A stretch of DNA of 64,000 nt from Streptomyces sp. MUM 178J (GCF_022414575.1 NZ_JADWYQ010000005.1:1-64000); one strand, 5' to 3'. Shown: positions 27,641 to 37,583, counted from the first letter of the stretch. Notes: generated from the sequence alone by a model not told the origin. Numbers and translations: made by a program.

Positions 27641-28039
27641 CTACCAGACGTAGGCGAGGACTTCCCCACCCACGCCCTTCTTCTGCGCCTGCTGGCCGGT
27701 CAGGAGGCCGTGCGACGTGGAGATGATCGCCACGCCCAGGCCGCCGAGAACCTTCGGCAGGTTGTTGGACTTCGCGTACACGCGCAGACCCGGCTTGGAG
27801 ATGCGCTTGATGCCGGCGATCGAACGCTCGCGGTTCGGGCCGAACTTCAGCTCCAGGACGAGGTTCTTGCCGACCTCGGCGTCCTCGACCCGCCAGCCGG
27901 TGATGAAGCCCTCCTGCTGGAGGATCTCTGCGATGTGCGACTTGATCTTGCTGTGCGGCATCACGACGTCGTCGTGGTAAGCCGAGTTCGCGTTCCGCAG
28001 ACGCGTGAGCATGTCTGCGATCGGATCAGTCATGGTCAT
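27641..28039 (-). CDS. rpsH: 30S ribosomal protein S8
   Basis: S8 is a primary 16S rRNA-binding protein and, in E. coli, the translational repressor of the spc operon. The 132-residue product starts [20 protein letters not shown] and ends [22 protein letters not shown] 28037-28039 has GAAGG about 10 nt upstream; a second ATG two codons later is possible. The 225-bp gap after rpsN is the largest inside the spc operon and has imperfect dyads but no promoter I can defend. Confidence 0.97.
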   Translation of the reverse strand: MTMTDPIADMLTRLRNANSAYHDDVVMPHSKIKSHIAEILQQEGFITGWRVEDAEVGKNLVLELKFGPNRERSIAGIKRISKPGLRVYAKSNNLPKVLGGLGVAIISTSHGLLTGQQAQKKGVGGEVLAYVW

Positions 28040-28264
28040 GAATTGGCCTTCGGCCTCTCTCGCCGGGGTTTCCTGTCTGTGCCATCCCTCTCCCCGATCC
28101 GAGACGGGACGGGTGCGGCACGGGGACCTACGGCGTAGTAAGTCGGTAGGGGCGGCGGACGCCCAACCCCGCAAGCCTACGGCATACGAGGCGGGGCTCC
28201 GCCGACCCAGTTGCTTACCGAGAGCGTCCGGGCATCCCTGTACTGGCCTTGCGGCGTACGGGGA

Positions 28265-28450
28265 TTACCAGGAGCTCTTGGTCACGCCCGGCAGCTCGCC
28301 GCGGTGAGCCATCTCACGAAGGCACACACGGCAGAGGCCGAACTTGCGGTACACGGAGTGCGGACGACCGCAGCGCTGGCAGCGGGTGTACGCACGCACG
28401 CCGAACTTGGGCTTGCGAGCAGCCTTCGCGATCAGAGCCTTCTTCGCCAT
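28265..28450 (-). CDS. rpsN: 30S ribosomal protein S14, zinc-binding type Z
   Basis: The 61-residue product is the short S14 form with two zinc-binding pairs, CQRC and CRVC, in [20 protein letters not shown] and [23 protein letters not shown]. Streptomyces usually also encodes a zinc-independent paralogue elsewhere, made under zinc starvation (family knowledge). It lies 5 bp after rplE. Confidence 0.97.
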   Translation of the reverse strand: MAKKALIAKAARKPKFGVRAYTRCQRCGRPHSVYRKFGLCRVCLREMAHRGELPGVTKSSW

Positions 28451-28455
28451 CTCGC

Positions 28456-29013
28456 TTACGCCTCCTTGAAGGGGAAGCCGAGGTGACGGAGGAGCGCGCG
28501 GCCCTCAGCGTCGTTGGTCGCCGTGGTCACCACGGTGATGTCCATACCCCGGACGCGGTCGATCTTGTCCTGGTCGATCTCGTGGAACATGACCTGCTCG
28601 GTGAGACCGAAGGTGTAGTTGCCACGGCCGTCGAACTGCTTGGGGGACAGACCGCGGAAGTCGCGGATGCGCGGCAGCGCGAGCGACAGGGTGCGGTCCA
28701 GGAACTCCCACATGCGGTCGCCACGGAGCGTGACATGGGCGCCGATCGGCTGGCCCTCGCGCAGCTTGAACTGCGCGATGGACTTGCGGGCCTTGGTCAC
28801 GGCGGGCTTCTGGCCGGTGATCGTGGCGAGGTCCTTGATGGCGCCCTCGATCAGCTTGGAGTCGCGGGCGGCGTCGCCCACACCCATGTTGACCACGATC
28901 TTGACGAGGCCGGGGACCTGCATGACGTTCTCGTACTTGAACTCGTCACGCAGCTTGTCCACGATCTCGCCGCGGTACTTCGCCTTGAGGCGCGGCGTGG
29001 TGGTGGTCGTCAT
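28456..29013 (-). CDS. rplE: 50S ribosomal protein L5
   Basis: L5 binds 5S rRNA and contacts P-site tRNA and S13. The 185-residue product has [45 protein letters not shown] and [27 protein letters not shown]. Its ATG overlaps the rplX stop by one base. Confidence 0.98.
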   Translation of the reverse strand: MTTTTTPRLKAKYRGEIVDKLRDEFKYENVMQVPGLVKIVVNMGVGDAARDSKLIEGAIKDLATITGQKPAVTKARKSIAQFKLREGQPIGAHVTLRGDRMWEFLDRTLSLALPRIRDFRGLSPKQFDGRGNYTFGLTEQVMFHEIDQDKIDRVRGMDITVVTTATNDAEGRALLRHLGFPFKEA

Positions 29014-29336
29014 CAGATGTCCTCACCCGTCCGCTTGGCAACGCGGATCTTGTTGCCGTCTTCGTCGAAGCGGTAACCGACACGGGTCACGACCTTCTTG
29101 CCGTCCTTCTCCACGACGAGCTGAACATTGCTCACGTGGATCGGGGCCTCGACCGTGATGATGCCGCCGGCCTGGGAGGCGCGGCCCGGCTGGTTCGCCT
29201 TGGTGTGCTTCTTGACCCGGTTGACACCCTCGACCAGGACGCGGTCCTCGCGCGGGAAGGCCGCGATGACCTTGCCCTGCTTGCCCTTGTCCTTGCCGGT
29301 GATGACCTGAACCAGGTCGCCCTTCTTGATCTTCAT
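29013..29336 (-). CDS. rplX: 50S ribosomal protein L24
   Basis: L24 initiates 50S assembly. The 107-residue product carries the KOW motif [20 protein letters not shown] near its start and [13 protein letters not shown]. It lies 2 bp after rplN and overlaps rplE by one base. Confidence 0.98.
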   Translation of the reverse strand: MKIKKGDLVQVITGKDKGKQGKVIAAFPREDRVLVEGVNRVKKHTKANQPGRASQAGGIITVEAPIHVSNVQLVVEKDGKKVVTRVGYRFDEDGNKIRVAKRTGEDI

Positions 29337-29338
29337 GC

Positions 29339-29707
29339 TTACAGCACCTCCGGCGCGAGCGAGATGATCTTCATGAACTTCTTCTCGCGCAGCTCACGGC
29401 CCACGGGGCCGAAGATACGGGTGCCGCGAGGGTCGCCGTCGTTCTTCAGAATGACGGCGGCGTTCTCGTCGAAGCGGATGTACGAGCCGTCCTGGCGGCG
29501 GCGCTCCTTGACGGTGCGAACGATGACCGCCTTGACGACGTCACCCTTCTTCACGTTGCCACCGGGGATCGCGTCCTTGACGGTGGCGACGATGACGTCA
29601 CCGATGCCCGCGTAGCGGCGACCGGAGCCGCCGAGCACACGGATGCAAAGGATTTCCTTCGCACCAGTGTTGTCGGCGACGCGCAGTCGCGACTCCTGCT
29701 GGATCAC
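29339..29707 (-). CDS. rplN: 50S ribosomal protein L14
   Basis: L14 forms an intersubunit bridge. The 122-residue product starts [20 protein letters not shown] and contains [26 protein letters not shown], with the standard length. It opens the spc operon, 103 bp after rpsQ. Confidence 0.98.
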   Translation of the reverse strand: MIQQESRLRVADNTGAKEILCIRVLGGSGRRYAGIGDVIVATVKDAIPGGNVKKGDVVKAVIVRTVKERRRQDGSYIRFDENAAVILKNDGDPRGTRIFGPVGRELREKKFMKIISLAPEVL

Positions 29708-29810
29708 GTCTATCTCCTGATTGTCTGCCGGTTCCCGGCAGGGGCCCTCTGGCGAGGCGGCCCCTGCCGAGCCTGGCGGAACGAACTCGAAGGGTTACCC
29801 CTTCAAGCGA

Positions 29811-30095
29811 TTACTTGGCCTTCTCGAGGATCTCGACGACGCGCCAGCGCTTGGTCGCGGACAGCGGCCGGGTCTCCATGAGGAGGACGCGGTCGCCGAC
29901 GCCCGCGGCGTTCTGCTCGTCGTGCGCCTTGAGCTTGTTGGTACGGCGGATGACCTTGCCGTACAGCGCGTGCTTGACGCGGTCCTCGACGGCGACGACG
30001 ACGGTCTTGTCCATCTTGTCGCTGACGACCAGACCCTCACGGGTCTTGCGGAATCCGCGCTGCGTCTTCTCTTCAGTCACGTTGCTCTCGCTCAT
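29811..30095 (-). CDS. rpsQ: 30S ribosomal protein S17
   Basis: S17 is a primary 16S-binding protein. The 94-residue product has [21 protein letters not shown] and [28 protein letters not shown]. The ATG overlaps the rpmC stop by one base. It is the last gene of the S10 operon proper. Confidence 0.97.
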   Translation of the reverse strand: MSESNVTEEKTQRGFRKTREGLVVSDKMDKTVVVAVEDRVKHALYGKVIRRTNKLKAHDEQNAAGVGDRVLLMETRPLSATKRWRVVEILEKAK

Positions 30096-30319
30096 CAGGC
30101 GTTCTCCACCGTCTCGATGCCCAGCTCGCGCTCACGCATCAGGGTGTAGATCCGGGCGATGTCCTTGCGGACGGCCTTCAGCCGGCCGTGGTTCTCGAGC
30201 TGGCCCGTCGCCGCCTGGAAGCGGAGGTTGAACAGCTCTTCCTTGGCCTCGCGGAGCTTGGCAACAAGCTCCTCGTTGCCCAGCTCGCGCAGCTCGGACG
30301 CCTTGGTACCGGCCGACAT
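30095..30319 (-). CDS. rpmC: 50S ribosomal protein L29
   Basis: L29 lies at the tunnel exit near L23. The 74-residue product has [40 protein letters not shown], a two-helix coiled hairpin. I chose ATG 30317-30319, which overlaps the rplP stop as TGATG; a GTG one codon earlier is also possible. Confidence 0.97.
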   Translation of the reverse strand: MSAGTKASELRELGNEELVAKLREAKEELFNLRFQAATGQLENHGRLKAVRKDIARIYTLMRERELGIETVENA

Positions 30320-30738
30320 CACGCTTCACCTGCCTCGCGCTTAACGATCTTGCACTTCATCGGCAGCTTGTGAGCCGCACGGGTGAGCGCCTCACGCGCG
30401 ATCTTCTCGTTCGGGTAGGACAGCTCGAACATCACCCGACCGGGCTTGACGTTCGCGACCCACCACTCGGGGGATCCCTTACCGGAACCCATGCGGGTCT
30501 CGGCGGGCTTCTTGGTCAGCGGGCGGTCCGGGTAGATGTTGATCCAGACCTTGCCGCCACGCTTGATGTGGCGGGTCATCGCGATACGAGCCGCCTCGAT
30601 CTGGCGGTTCGTGACGTAGGCCGGGGTCATCGCCTGGATGCCGTACTCGCCGAACGCAACCGTGGTGCCACCCTTGGCCATACCACTGCGCTTCGGGTGG
30701 TGCTGCTTGCGGTGCTTGACCCTACGGGGGATCAGCAT
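30319..30738 (-). CDS. rplP: 50S ribosomal protein L16
   Basis: L16 organises the A-site side of the 50S subunit. The 139-residue product starts [20 protein letters not shown] and has [34 protein letters not shown]. It lies 5 bp after rpsC, and its stop overlaps the rpmC start. Confidence 0.98.
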   Translation of the reverse strand: MLIPRRVKHRKQHHPKRSGMAKGGTTVAFGEYGIQAMTPAYVTNRQIEAARIAMTRHIKRGGKVWINIYPDRPLTKKPAETRMGSGKGSPEWWVANVKPGRVMFELSYPNEKIAREALTRAAHKLPMKCKIVKREAGEA

Positions 30739-30743
30739 TTCGG

Positions 30744-31577
30744 TCAGGCCTCCGTTCCGGTGCTCTCAGCCGGAGCGGCCGCGGCCGCGGGAGCCTCGGC
30801 CTTGGGGGCCTCGGCAGCCGGCGCGGACTGCTGCTGCTGCGGCTTGCGGCCGCGACGCTCGCCACGGCCACCGCGGGCCGGGCGGTCGGCGCCGCCGCGG
30901 GCCGGGCGGTTGCCGGCGCGGGCGGCGGCGTTCTCGGCGCGGACCTCGGCGATGTTCTTGACGTCGCCCTTGTAGATCCAGACCTTCACGCCGATGCGGC
31001 CGAAGGTGGTCTTGGCCTCGAAGAAGCCGTACTCGACGTTCGCGCGGAGCGTGTGCAGCGGCACACGGCCCTCGCGGTAGAACTCCGAGCGGGACATCTC
31101 GGCGCCGCCGAGACGGCCGCCACACTGGATCTTGATGCCCTTGGCGCCCGCCTTCATGGCCGACTGCATGCTCTTGCGCATGGCGCGGCGGAAGGAGACG
31201 CGGGAGGACAGCTGCTCGGCGACGGCCTGGGCCACCAGCTGAGCGTCCACCTCGGGGTTCTTGACCTCGAGGATGTTCAGCTGGACCTGCTTGCCGGTCA
31301 GCTTCTCCAGCCGGCCGCGGATCTTGTCGGCCTCCGCACCGCGGCGGCCGATGACGATGCCAGGGCGAGCGGTGTGGATGTCGACGCGGACGCGGTCACG
31401 GGTGCGCTCGATCTCCACCTTGGAGATGCCGGCGCGCTCCATGCCGGACGTCAGCATCCGACGGATGGCGACGTCTTCCTTGACGTAGTCCTTGTACAGC
31501 TTGTCGGCGTACCACCGGGACTTGAAGTCGGTGGTGACACCGAGCCGGAACCCGTGCGGGTTTACCTTCTGGCCCAT
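30744..31577 (-). CDS. rpsC: 30S ribosomal protein S3
   Basis: S3 helps form the mRNA entry tunnel and has helicase activity with S4 and S5. The 277-residue product has [13 protein letters not shown] at the start, the KH-domain [21 protein letters not shown] and the C-terminal domain [13 protein letters not shown] Gly/Arg- then Ala/Pro/Glu-rich tail of about 60 residues is absent from E. coli S3 (233 residues). The ATG overlaps the rplV stop by one base. Confidence 0.97.
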   Translation of the reverse strand: MGQKVNPHGFRLGVTTDFKSRWYADKLYKDYVKEDVAIRRMLTSGMERAGISKVEIERTRDRVRVDIHTARPGIVIGRRGAEADKIRGRLEKLTGKQVQLNILEVKNPEVDAQLVAQAVAEQLSSRVSFRRAMRKSMQSAMKAGAKGIKIQCGGRLGGAEMSRSEFYREGRVPLHTLRANVEYGFFEAKTTFGRIGVKVWIYKGDVKNIAEVRAENAAARAGNRPARGGADRPARGGRGERRGRKPQQQQSAPAAEAPKAEAPAAAAAPAESTGTEA

Positions 31578-31924
31578 TACCGGGTTCCTTCCTTGCTGCT
31601 GACGACCACGGTGATGTGGCTGGTCCGCTTGCGGATCCGGTAGGCACGGCCCTGGGCGCGCGGACGGAACCGCTTCAGGGTCGGGCCCTCGTCGACGTAC
31701 GCCTCGCTGATGAACAGCGTGGAGGCGTCCGTATGGTCGTAGTTGTGCGCGGCGTTGGCGATGGCGCTGTCCAGCACCTTGCCGACCGGCACGCTCGCGG
31801 CCTGCGGGGCGAAACGCAGGACCGCCTGAGCCTCCGTGGCGTCCATGCCACGGATGAGGTCCACCACGCGGCGGGCCTTCATGGGCGTGACGCGGATGTA
31901 CCGCGCCTGGGCCCTGGCTTCCAT
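31577..31924 (-). CDS. rplV: 50S ribosomal protein L22
   Basis: L22 lines the peptide exit tunnel, and its beta hairpin is a site of macrolide-resistance mutations. The 115-residue product starts [20 protein letters not shown] and has [24 protein letters not shown] chose ATG 31922-31924 (AAGGGA upstream) over the longer open frame that extends into rpsS. It is 52 bp after rpsS. Confidence 0.97.
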   Translation of the reverse strand: MEARAQARYIRVTPMKARRVVDLIRGMDATEAQAVLRFAPQAASVPVGKVLDSAIANAAHNYDHTDASTLFISEAYVDEGPTLKRFRPRAQGRAYRIRKRTSHITVVVSSKEGTR

Positions 31925-31976
31925 GGTTGTCCCTTCAGTGTCTGACACGTTCGTCATAGTCGGTTTCACCCCGCAC

Positions 31977-32258
31977 TTAGCGGCGCTTCGACTTCCGGTC
32001 TTCCTTGACGTGGCCTCGGAAGGTGCGGGTCGGCGCAAACTCGCCGAGCTTGTGGCCGACCATCGACTCGGTGACGAACACCGGGACGTGGGTCTTGCCG
32101 TTGTGCACCGCGATCGTGTGGCCCAGCATGGCCGGGACGATCATCGAGCGACGGGACCAGGTCTTGATGACGTTCTTGGTGCCGGCTTCGTTCTGGACAT
32201 CCACCTTCTTGATCAGGTGGTCGTCGACGAAGGGCCCCTTCTTGAGACTGCGCGGCAT
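31977..32258 (-). CDS. rpsS: 30S ribosomal protein S19
   Basis: S19 is in the 30S head with S13. The 93-residue product starts [19 protein letters not shown] and contains [20 protein letters not shown], both signatures. It lies 12 bp after rplB. Confidence 0.98.
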   Translation of the reverse strand: MPRSLKKGPFVDDHLIKKVDVQNEAGTKNVIKTWSRRSMIVPAMLGHTIAVHNGKTHVPVFVTESMVGHKLGEFAPTRTFRGHVKEDRKSKRR

Positions 32259-32270
32259 CTAAACCCGCTC

Positions 32271-33107
32271 CTAGCGCTTCTTGTTCGTCTTGCGGCGGCG
32301 GACGATGTACTTGTTGCTCGCCTTCTTGGGAGAACGAGTACGACCCTCCTTCTGACCCCACGGGCTGACCGGGTGGCGACCACCGGAGGTCTTGCCCTCA
32401 CCACCACCGTGCGGGTGGTCGACCGGGTTCATGGCGACACCGCGGACGGTCGGGCGGACGCCCAGCCAGCGCTTGCGGCCTGCCTTGCCCCAGTTGATGT
32501 TCGACTGCTCGGCGTTGCCGACCTCGCCGATGGTGGCGCGGCAGCGGACGTCGACCAGGCGGATCTCACCGGACGGCATGCGCAGGTGGGCCATGGAGCC
32601 CTCCTTCGCCAGCAGCTGCACGGAGGCGCCGGCCGAGCGGGCGAACTTCGCGCCGCCGCCGGGCCGCAGCTCGATGGCGTGGATGGTCGTACCGACCGGG
32701 ATGTTGCGCAGCGCCAGGTTGTTGCCCGGCTTGATGTCGGCGCCCGGGCCGTTCTCGATGCGGTCGCCCTGGCTCAGGCCGCGCGGCGCGATGATGTAGC
32801 GCTTCTCGCCGTCGGCGTAGTGCAGCAGCGCGATGCGCGCGGTGCGGTTGGGGTCGTACTCGATGTGAGCGACCTTGGCCGGCACGCCGTCCTTGTCGTG
32901 ACGACGGAAGTCGATCACGCGGTAGGCGCGCTTGTGGCCACCGCCCTGGTGACGGACGGTCACACGACCGGTGTTGTTACGGCCGCCCTTGCTGTGCAGC
33001 GGGCGGACCAGCGACTTCTCCGGCGTGGACCGCGTGATCTCGACGAAGTCGGCGACGCTGGCGCCACGACGGCCAGGAGTCGTCGGCTTGTACTTGCGGA
33101 TACCCAT
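32271..33107 (-). CDS. rplB: 50S ribosomal protein L2
   Basis: L2 is essential for subunit joining and peptidyl-transferase centre assembly. The 278-residue product starts [15 protein letters not shown] and has the conserved [19 protein letters not shown], with the His implicated in peptidyl-transferase function, and a basic end [18 protein letters not shown]. It lies 42 bp after rplW. Confidence 0.98.
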   Translation of the reverse strand: MGIRKYKPTTPGRRGASVADFVEITRSTPEKSLVRPLHSKGGRNNTGRVTVRHQGGGHKRAYRVIDFRRHDKDGVPAKVAHIEYDPNRTARIALLHYADGEKRYIIAPRGLSQGDRIENGPGADIKPGNNLALRNIPVGTTIHAIELRPGGGAKFARSAGASVQLLAKEGSMAHLRMPSGEIRLVDVRCRATIGEVGNAEQSNINWGKAGRKRWLGVRPTVRGVAMNPVDHPHGGGEGKTSGGRHPVSPWGQKEGRTRSPKKASNKYIVRRRKTNKKR

Positions 33108-33149
33108 TTCTCAGTCCTCGTCCGATATTCGGACGATCCAGACCGCCCC

Positions 33150-33473
33150 TTAGGCGGTCGGACCGCCGAAGATGTCGATACGGTCGCCCTCGGCGAGGGT
33201 CACGATGGCGCGCTTGGTGTTGGCGCGCTTGCCGTAACCGGTGCGGGTGCGCTTGCGCTTGCCCTGGCGGTTGATCGTGTTGACCCCGGTGACCTTGACC
33301 GAGAAGACCGCCTCGACGGCCTGCTTGATCTGGGTCTTGTTGGCACGCGGGTCGACGACGAACGTGTACTTGTTCTCGTCCAGCAGCGCGTAGCTCTTCT
33401 CGGAGACGACCGGCTTGACCAGAATGTCACGCGGGTCCGAGAAGGTCTTGCTGGTGATCGTGGCCTCAGACAT
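33150..33473 (-). CDS. rplW: 50S ribosomal protein L23
   Basis: L23 is the tunnel-exit docking site for trigger factor and SRP. The 107-residue product has [31 protein letters not shown] and a basic loop [21 protein letters not shown]. The ATG overlaps the rplD stop by one base. Confidence 0.97.
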   Translation of the reverse strand: MSEATITSKTFSDPRDILVKPVVSEKSYALLDENKYTFVVDPRANKTQIKQAVEAVFSVKVTGVNTINRQGKRKRTRTGYGKRANTKRAIVTLAEGDRIDIFGGPTA

Positions 33474-34123
33474 CAGGCCTCGCTCCCTTCGGTCTCAACG
33501 GTCTTGGGACCAGACACGAAGGACTCGAAGGCGGCCTGGGTGAAGACCACGTCGTCGGAGACGAGCACGTCGTACGTGTTCAGCTGGCCCGGCTCCAGGA
33601 TGTGCACCTGGGGCAGGTTGCGAGCGGACAGCCAGGCGGCCTCGTCCGAGCGCTCGGCGACCAGGAGCAGGTTCTTACGCTCCGAGATCTTGCCGAACAG
33701 CGTCTTCGCGGCCTTGGTGGAGACCTCGCCCTCGATCACGCCGGAGACGACGTGGATGCGAGCGTTGCGGGCCCGGTCGGTGAGGGCGCCACGCAGGGCG
33801 GCGGCCTTCATCTTCTTCGGGGTCCGCTGCGAGTAGTCACGCGGCACGGGGCCGTGGACGACGCCACCGCCGGCGAACTGCGGCGCACGGGTCGAACCCT
33901 GGCGGGCGCGGCCGGTGCCCTTCTGGCGGTACGGCTTCTTGCCACCGCCACGGACCTCGCCGCGGGTCTTGGTCTTGTGCGTGCCCTGACGGGCAGCGGC
34001 CAGCTGCGCGACAACGACCTGGTGGATCAGCGGAACGCTGACCTTGGCGTCGAAGATCTCCGCGGGGAGCTCGACGGTCCCGGCCTTGTCGCCTGCCGGC
34101 GAAAGGATGTCAATGGTGCTCAT
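33473..34123 (-). CDS. rplD: 50S ribosomal protein L4
   Basis: L4 lines the exit tunnel and in E. coli represses the S10 operon by binding its leader. The 216-residue product has the tunnel loop [36 protein letters not shown] and ends near [16 protein letters not shown]. It lies 8 bp after rplC. Whether it regulates this operon is unknown; the rpsJ leader is long enough to fold. Confidence 0.97.
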   Translation of the reverse strand: MSTIDILSPAGDKAGTVELPAEIFDAKVSVPLIHQVVVAQLAAARQGTHKTKTRGEVRGGGKKPYRQKGTGRARQGSTRAPQFAGGGVVHGPVPRDYSQRTPKKMKAAALRGALTDRARNARIHVVSGVIEGEVSTKAAKTLFGKISERKNLLLVAERSDEAAWLSARNLPQVHILEPGQLNTYDVLVSDDVVFTQAAFESFVSGPKTVETEGSEA

Positions 34124-34131
34124 CGGTTACC

Positions 34132-34776
34132 TCAGGCCCCCTTGGCCGCGGTACGGACCAGGACGAGGCCGCCGTTCGGACCAGGAACCGCGCCCTTGAT
34201 CAGGAGCAGCCCCTTCTCCGCGTCAACGGCGTGAACGGTCAGGTTCTGGGTGGTGACCCGCTCATTGCCCATGCGGCCAGCCATGCGGAGGCCCTTGAAC
34301 ACACGGCCCGGGGTGGCGCAGCCACCGATGGAACCGGGAGAGCGGTGCTTGCGCTGCGTGCCGTGTCCGGCGCCGAGGCCACCGAAGTTGTGGCGCTTCA
34401 TGACACCGGCGAAGCCCTTGCCCTTGCTCTTGCCGGTCACGTCCACCTTGACGCCGGCCTCGAAGGCCTCGGCGGTGATCTCCTGGCCGAGGGTGTACTC
34501 GCTGGCGTCAGCGGTACGGATCTCGACGAGGTGACGACGGGGGGTGACGTCGGCCTTGGCGAAGTGACCCTTGAGGGGCTTGTTCACCTTGCGCGGGTCG
34601 ATCTCGCCGAAGGCGATCTGGACCGACTCGTAGCCGTCGGTGTCATTCGTACGGACCTGGGTAACGACGCAGGGCCCGGCCTTGACGACGGTCACCGGGA
34701 CGACACGGTTGTTCTCGTCCCAGACCTGGGTCATGCCGAGCTTCTCGCCCAGGACGCCCTTGATCTGCTTAGCCAT
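34132..34776 (-). CDS. rplC: 50S ribosomal protein L3
   Basis: L3 approaches the peptidyl-transferase centre with a long loop ([28 protein letters not shown]), where tiamulin and linezolid resistance mutations occur in other bacteria. The 214-residue product starts [21 protein letters not shown]. It lies 14 bp after rpsJ. Confidence 0.98.
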   Translation of the reverse strand: MAKQIKGVLGEKLGMTQVWDENNRVVPVTVVKAGPCVVTQVRTNDTDGYESVQIAFGEIDPRKVNKPLKGHFAKADVTPRRHLVEIRTADASEYTLGQEITAEAFEAGVKVDVTGKSKGKGFAGVMKRHNFGGLGAGHGTQRKHRSPGSIGGCATPGRVFKGLRMAGRMGNERVTTQNLTVHAVDAEKGLLLIKGAVPGPNGGLVLVRTAAKGA

Positions 34777-34790
34777 CTCTTCCGCGCCTC

Positions 34791-35099
34791 TCAGAGCTTG
34801 ATCTCGATGTCAACGCCGGCCGGAAGGTCCAGGCGCATCAGCGAGTCAACGGTCTTGGGCGTCGGGTCGAGGATGTCGATCAGGCGCTTGTGCGTGCGCA
34901 TCTCGAAGTGCTCGCGCGAGTCCTTGTACTTGTGCGGCGACTTGATGACGCAGTACACGTTCTTCTCAGTGGGCAGCGGCACCGGGCCCGCGACCGACGC
35001 ACCAGTCCGGGTCACCGTCTCGACGATCTTCTTCGCCGAGGAGTCGATGACCTCGTGGTCGTAGGCCTTGAGCCGGATGCGGATCTTCTGTCCCGCCAT
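34791..35099 (-). CDS. rpsJ: 30S ribosomal protein S10
   Basis: S10 serves in the 30S head and, as NusE, in transcription-translation coupling. The 102-residue product starts [19 protein letters not shown] and contains [31 protein letters not shown] 35097-35099. It opens the S10 operon with a leader of about 390 nt from the promoter candidate at 35495-35522; the leader includes a hairpin motif shared with the rpsL leader. Confidence 0.98.
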   Translation of the reverse strand: MAGQKIRIRLKAYDHEVIDSSAKKIVETVTRTGASVAGPVPLPTEKNVYCVIKSPHKYKDSREHFEMRTHKRLIDILDPTPKTVDSLMRLDLPAGVDIEIKL

Positions 35100-35160
35100 G
35101 GCTACTTCGTAGTCCTGTCTCTCGAAACGCTCTGGAACCCGTGGGTTTCCTTGTCCTGCT

Positions 35161-35185
35161 CCGACCCACGCGGTCGGGCGTGTCG
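35161..35185 (-). promoter_or_regulatory. Leader hairpin motif shared with rpsL
   Basis: On the mRNA strand CCCGACCGCGTGGGTCGG folds into a CCGACC/GGTCGG stem with a GCGTG loop and is preceded by CGACACG. It is about 60 nt before rpsJ. The same 25 nt, with one difference, occur at 51672-51696 in the rpsL leader. Confidence 0.6.
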
Positions 35186-35494
35186 CAGCCCCTCTGCGAA
35201 GATCTCCCGAAGGATTTCCCATAGAAGGGGGTGCGGGCCCGCCTGGAACCGCGGAACCGGGGGCAAGACACCCACCGGGCGCCTGGCCGGCACCCCGCTG
35301 ACACTTCCCGGAAGATTCCCGTACGTCCGCCCCAGCGCTGCCGTGCGGCGTCCAAGCCGTGTGGCAGATAGGGCGACGAGTACTGTGGGACTCGCTTCCA
35401 GTCCTCCCGGCGGGAGGCGCGCAGCATCGGCACTCAACCGAGCAACCCGGACAGTCTGCCATACGGGGCGGGGTCGCCGCGAATCGAGCCGAGG

Positions 35495-35522
35495 ATCGTA
35501 CCCCGCGGCCGGGACTGATCAA
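35495..35522 (-). promoter_or_regulatory. Promoter of the S10 operon
   Basis: On the minus strand TTGATC (35517-35522) and TACGAT (35495-35500) are separated by 16 bp, a good match to the HrdB-type consensus. The start would be near 35488. Confidence 0.6.
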
Positions 35523-35594
35523 ACCGGACGCGCGGGGCGGCGGCACCCCGCTTCTCGACCTGTCACCGAGTGTGACCGACCACCCCGGCTGCGG

Positions 35595-36272
35595 CTACGC
35601 CTCGCCGCCCTTGCCGTACTCGTCGTGCCAGTGCCACCACTCGTACGGCGGAGTCTGCGGATAGCCCTCGGGAGAGTCCTCCCATGTCTCCTGCCGCCCC
35701 AGCGCGGTCATGTCGAGATAGCTCCAGGTGCTCCCCAGCGCCTCGTCACCGCGGACGTTGATGAAGTAGGTGCGGAACACGGCGTCGCCCTCGCGGATGA
35801 ACGCGTTCGTGCCGTGCCACTCGTCCACGCCGAAGTCGGCGTCGAAGTCGTCGGTGATCGTGTACCAGGGCATCGTCCAGCCCATCCGCGCCTTCACCCG
35901 CTCGATGTCCGGCTGCGAGGCGCGCGAGGCGAAGACGAGGGTGGTGTCGCGGGCGTTCAGATGCGCGAGGTGGCCGACATGGTCGGCGAGCATGGAGCAG
36001 CCCACGCACGCGTGATCGGGCCAGCCGGAGACGCCCGGCTCATGAAAGGCGCGGTAGACGATCAGCTGCCGACGCCCGTGGAACAGGTCGAGCAGGCCGA
36101 CCCTGCCCTCGGGCCCCTCGAACGCGTACTCCTTCTCCACCGCCTGCCACGGCATCCGCCGCCGCCTGGCGGCCAGCGCGTCACGGGCGCGGGTCAGCGC
36201 CTTCTCTTCAGCCAGCAACCGCTGGCGGGCGGCCTCCCACTCCTGCGGTGAGACGACAGGGGGCGTCTTCAT
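35595..36272 (-). CDS. DUF899 family thioredoxin-like protein
   Basis: The 225-residue product resembles DUF899 proteins of the thioredoxin superfamily: a helical N-terminus (VSPQEWEAARQRLL), a LLDLFHGRRQLIVYRAF strand-loop, a CxxC in DHACVGCSMLADHV (Cys89, Cys92), and a conserved Trp-rich C-terminus (EWWHWHDEYGKGG). A redox role is likely from the fold; the substrate is unknown. I chose ATG 36270-36272 with an AAGGTGA ribosome binding site. It is the first non-ribosomal gene upstream of the S10 operon, transcribed in the same direction. Confidence 0.82.
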   Translation of the reverse strand: MKTPPVVSPQEWEAARQRLLAEEKALTRARDALAARRRRMPWQAVEKEYAFEGPEGRVGLLDLFHGRRQLIVYRAFHEPGVSGWPDHACVGCSMLADHVGHLAHLNARDTTLVFASRASQPDIERVKARMGWTMPWYTITDDFDADFGVDEWHGTNAFIREGDAVFRTYFINVRGDEALGSTWSYLDMTALGRQETWEDSPEGYPQTPPYEWWHWHDEYGKGGEA

Positions 36273-36370
36273 GATGGCGTTCACCTTTTCCCGTCCGATC
36301 CGTGCGAGGACCCCCTGCATCCAGGGTCGACGGCGACGGGAACGGGCGCACGCCGAACCGGTGACCGCGC

Positions 36371-36580
36371 TCAGCGCCCGGAGGCGTACCGCACGAAGCC
36401 GGCCCAGGCGAGGGGCGTGACCGCCAGACGGGGGCCGCCTATGTTCTTGGAGTCGCGGACGTGGACGGCGCGGGGGGTGGCGGCGACCTCAACGCAGTCG
36501 GCGTTGTTGCCGCTGCTGCTGTAGCTGCTCTTGAACCACTCCAGCAGGGAGTCGCCCTCGGCAAAGGCCTTGCGGATCAT
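36371..36580 (-). CDS. DUF397 domain protein
   Basis: The 69-residue protein has the DUF397 signature: WFKSSYSSSGNNADCVEVA, then VHVRDSKNIGGPRLAVTPLAWAGFV. In Streptomyces these small proteins are encoded next to XRE regulators with a DUF5753 domain and are thought to act with them as a toxin-antitoxin-like or developmental control pair (the WhiJ/Scr type). The ATG overlaps the upstream regulator's TGA by 4 nt, so expression is coupled. Its exact activity is not known. Confidence 0.85.
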   Translation of the reverse strand: MIRKAFAEGDSLLEWFKSSYSSSGNNADCVEVAATPRAVHVRDSKNIGGPRLAVTPLAWAGFVRYASGR

Positions 36581-37458
36581 GTCTCTCCCAGCACTTGCTT
36601 GATGAGGGCCAGTGACTCCCGTGGGCTGAGAGCCTGGGCCCGGATCATGCCATAGCGCAGCTCAAGGATTCGGATCTGCTTGGGGTCGGACACCGGGCGC
36701 CCATTGAACGCTCCTTCGGAGCGCCCTACGGCCGAGCCATCTGCGAACTTGAGCAGCTCGATCCCGCCGTCCAGCCCAGGGTGCGCCTCCACACTCGTCG
36801 GCATCACCTGGAGCGAGACGTTTCGCAACCGTCCCACTTCCAGGAGGCGTTCAAGCTGTTGACGCCACTCCATCTTGCCTCCGATCGGGCGGTGCAGCGC
36901 CGCCTCTTCCTGGACGAAGCTGAGCGACGGCGACGGTGCTCGGTCGAAGACAGAACGCCTGGCCATTCGGGCTGCCACGCCCTGCTCCACCTCGTCCTGC
37001 GAGTACGGAGGCTGTCGCGTTTCCAGCAGCACCCGTGCGTGCCCCTCCGTCTGCAACAGACCATGGATGCCGTGGCTGGCGTAGATCCCCAGTTCCACCG
37101 CCTGCGCCTCCATCCTCGCCAGGTCCCGGACCTTCTTCGGGTAGCGGACCTCCTCCACGTCCTTCTTCATCGCGGCGATCAGTCCGCCCGCCTTCAGGAC
37201 CTGGTCCGCCTTGTCCAGATACTCCGGCCTGGGAATCCGGCGGCCCGACTCCACCTTGTAGACCAGATCCTCGCCGTACCCGATCGCGCTCCCGAACTCC
37301 GCCGCGCGCAGGCCCGCCGCCTCGCGGTGCAGCTTGAGCTGGCGGCCCACAGTTGCCACGACCGCCGCGCCCGACTCGTCGGCCGGGTCCACCTCCCAGC
37401 CCGGCTCGTCCACCTCAGTCGTGGGCTGTTCCGCGCTGCCGACTTCCGTCGCCACCAT
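36577..37458 (-). CDS. XRE-family regulator with DUF5753 domain
   Basis: The 293-residue protein has an acidic N-terminus, a helix-turn-helix (about 35-90: GRQLKLHREAAGLRAAEFGSAIG...YKVESGRRIPRPEYL) and a C-terminal DUF5753 sensor-like domain (about 110-285: LGIYASHGIHGLLQTEGHARVLL...SFVQEEAALHRPIGG). Proteins of this type pair with DUF397 partners and regulate development or antibiotic production. It is divergent from a HATPase gene, the classical three-gene arrangement, across a 125-bp spacer with CCGGACA repeats that are likely operators. ATG 37456-37458. Confidence 0.88.
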   Translation of the reverse strand: MVATEVGSAEQPTTEVDEPGWEVDPADESGAAVVATVGRQLKLHREAAGLRAAEFGSAIGYGEDLVYKVESGRRIPRPEYLDKADQVLKAGGLIAAMKKDVEEVRYPKKVRDLARMEAQAVELGIYASHGIHGLLQTEGHARVLLETRQPPYSQDEVEQGVAARMARRSVFDRAPSPSLSFVQEEAALHRPIGGKMEWRQQLERLLEVGRLRNVSLQVMPTSVEAHPGLDGGIELLKFADGSAVGRSEGAFNGRPVSDPKQIRILELRYGMIRAQALSPRESLALIKQVLGET

Positions 37459-37509
37459 GCCACCTCCGACCTAACGCCACCTGTGCTCACCTCCCTGTCC
37501 GCACACCCC

Positions 37510-37547
37510 TCCGGACAGTCCGGACACCACCGGACAAGGCCCGGACA
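37510..37547. promoter_or_regulatory. CCGGACA iterons and palindrome between the XRE and HATPase genes
   Basis: CCGGACA occurs four times, starting at 37511, 37520, 37530 and 37541 (spacings 9, 10 and 11 bp, near one helical turn). The first two sit in a perfect 15-bp palindrome, TCCGGAC-A-GTCCGGA (37510-37524). Binding by the divergent XRE protein is inferred from position. Confidence 0.55.
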
Positions 37548-37583
37548 GTGACTGTACGCAACGACGCGATCACTGGAAGCCGG

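Larger units (their letters stand above)
35100..35594 (-). other. S10-operon promoter and long leader
   Basis: This 495-bp gene-free region separates the DUF899 gene from rpsJ. It holds the promoter candidate (35495-35522), a leader of about 390 nt, the shared hairpin motif at 35161-35185, and a small GCGGGG/CCCCGC hairpin (35532-35551) that may end the DUF899 transcript. Short ORFs across it are not supported. Confidence 0.7.
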
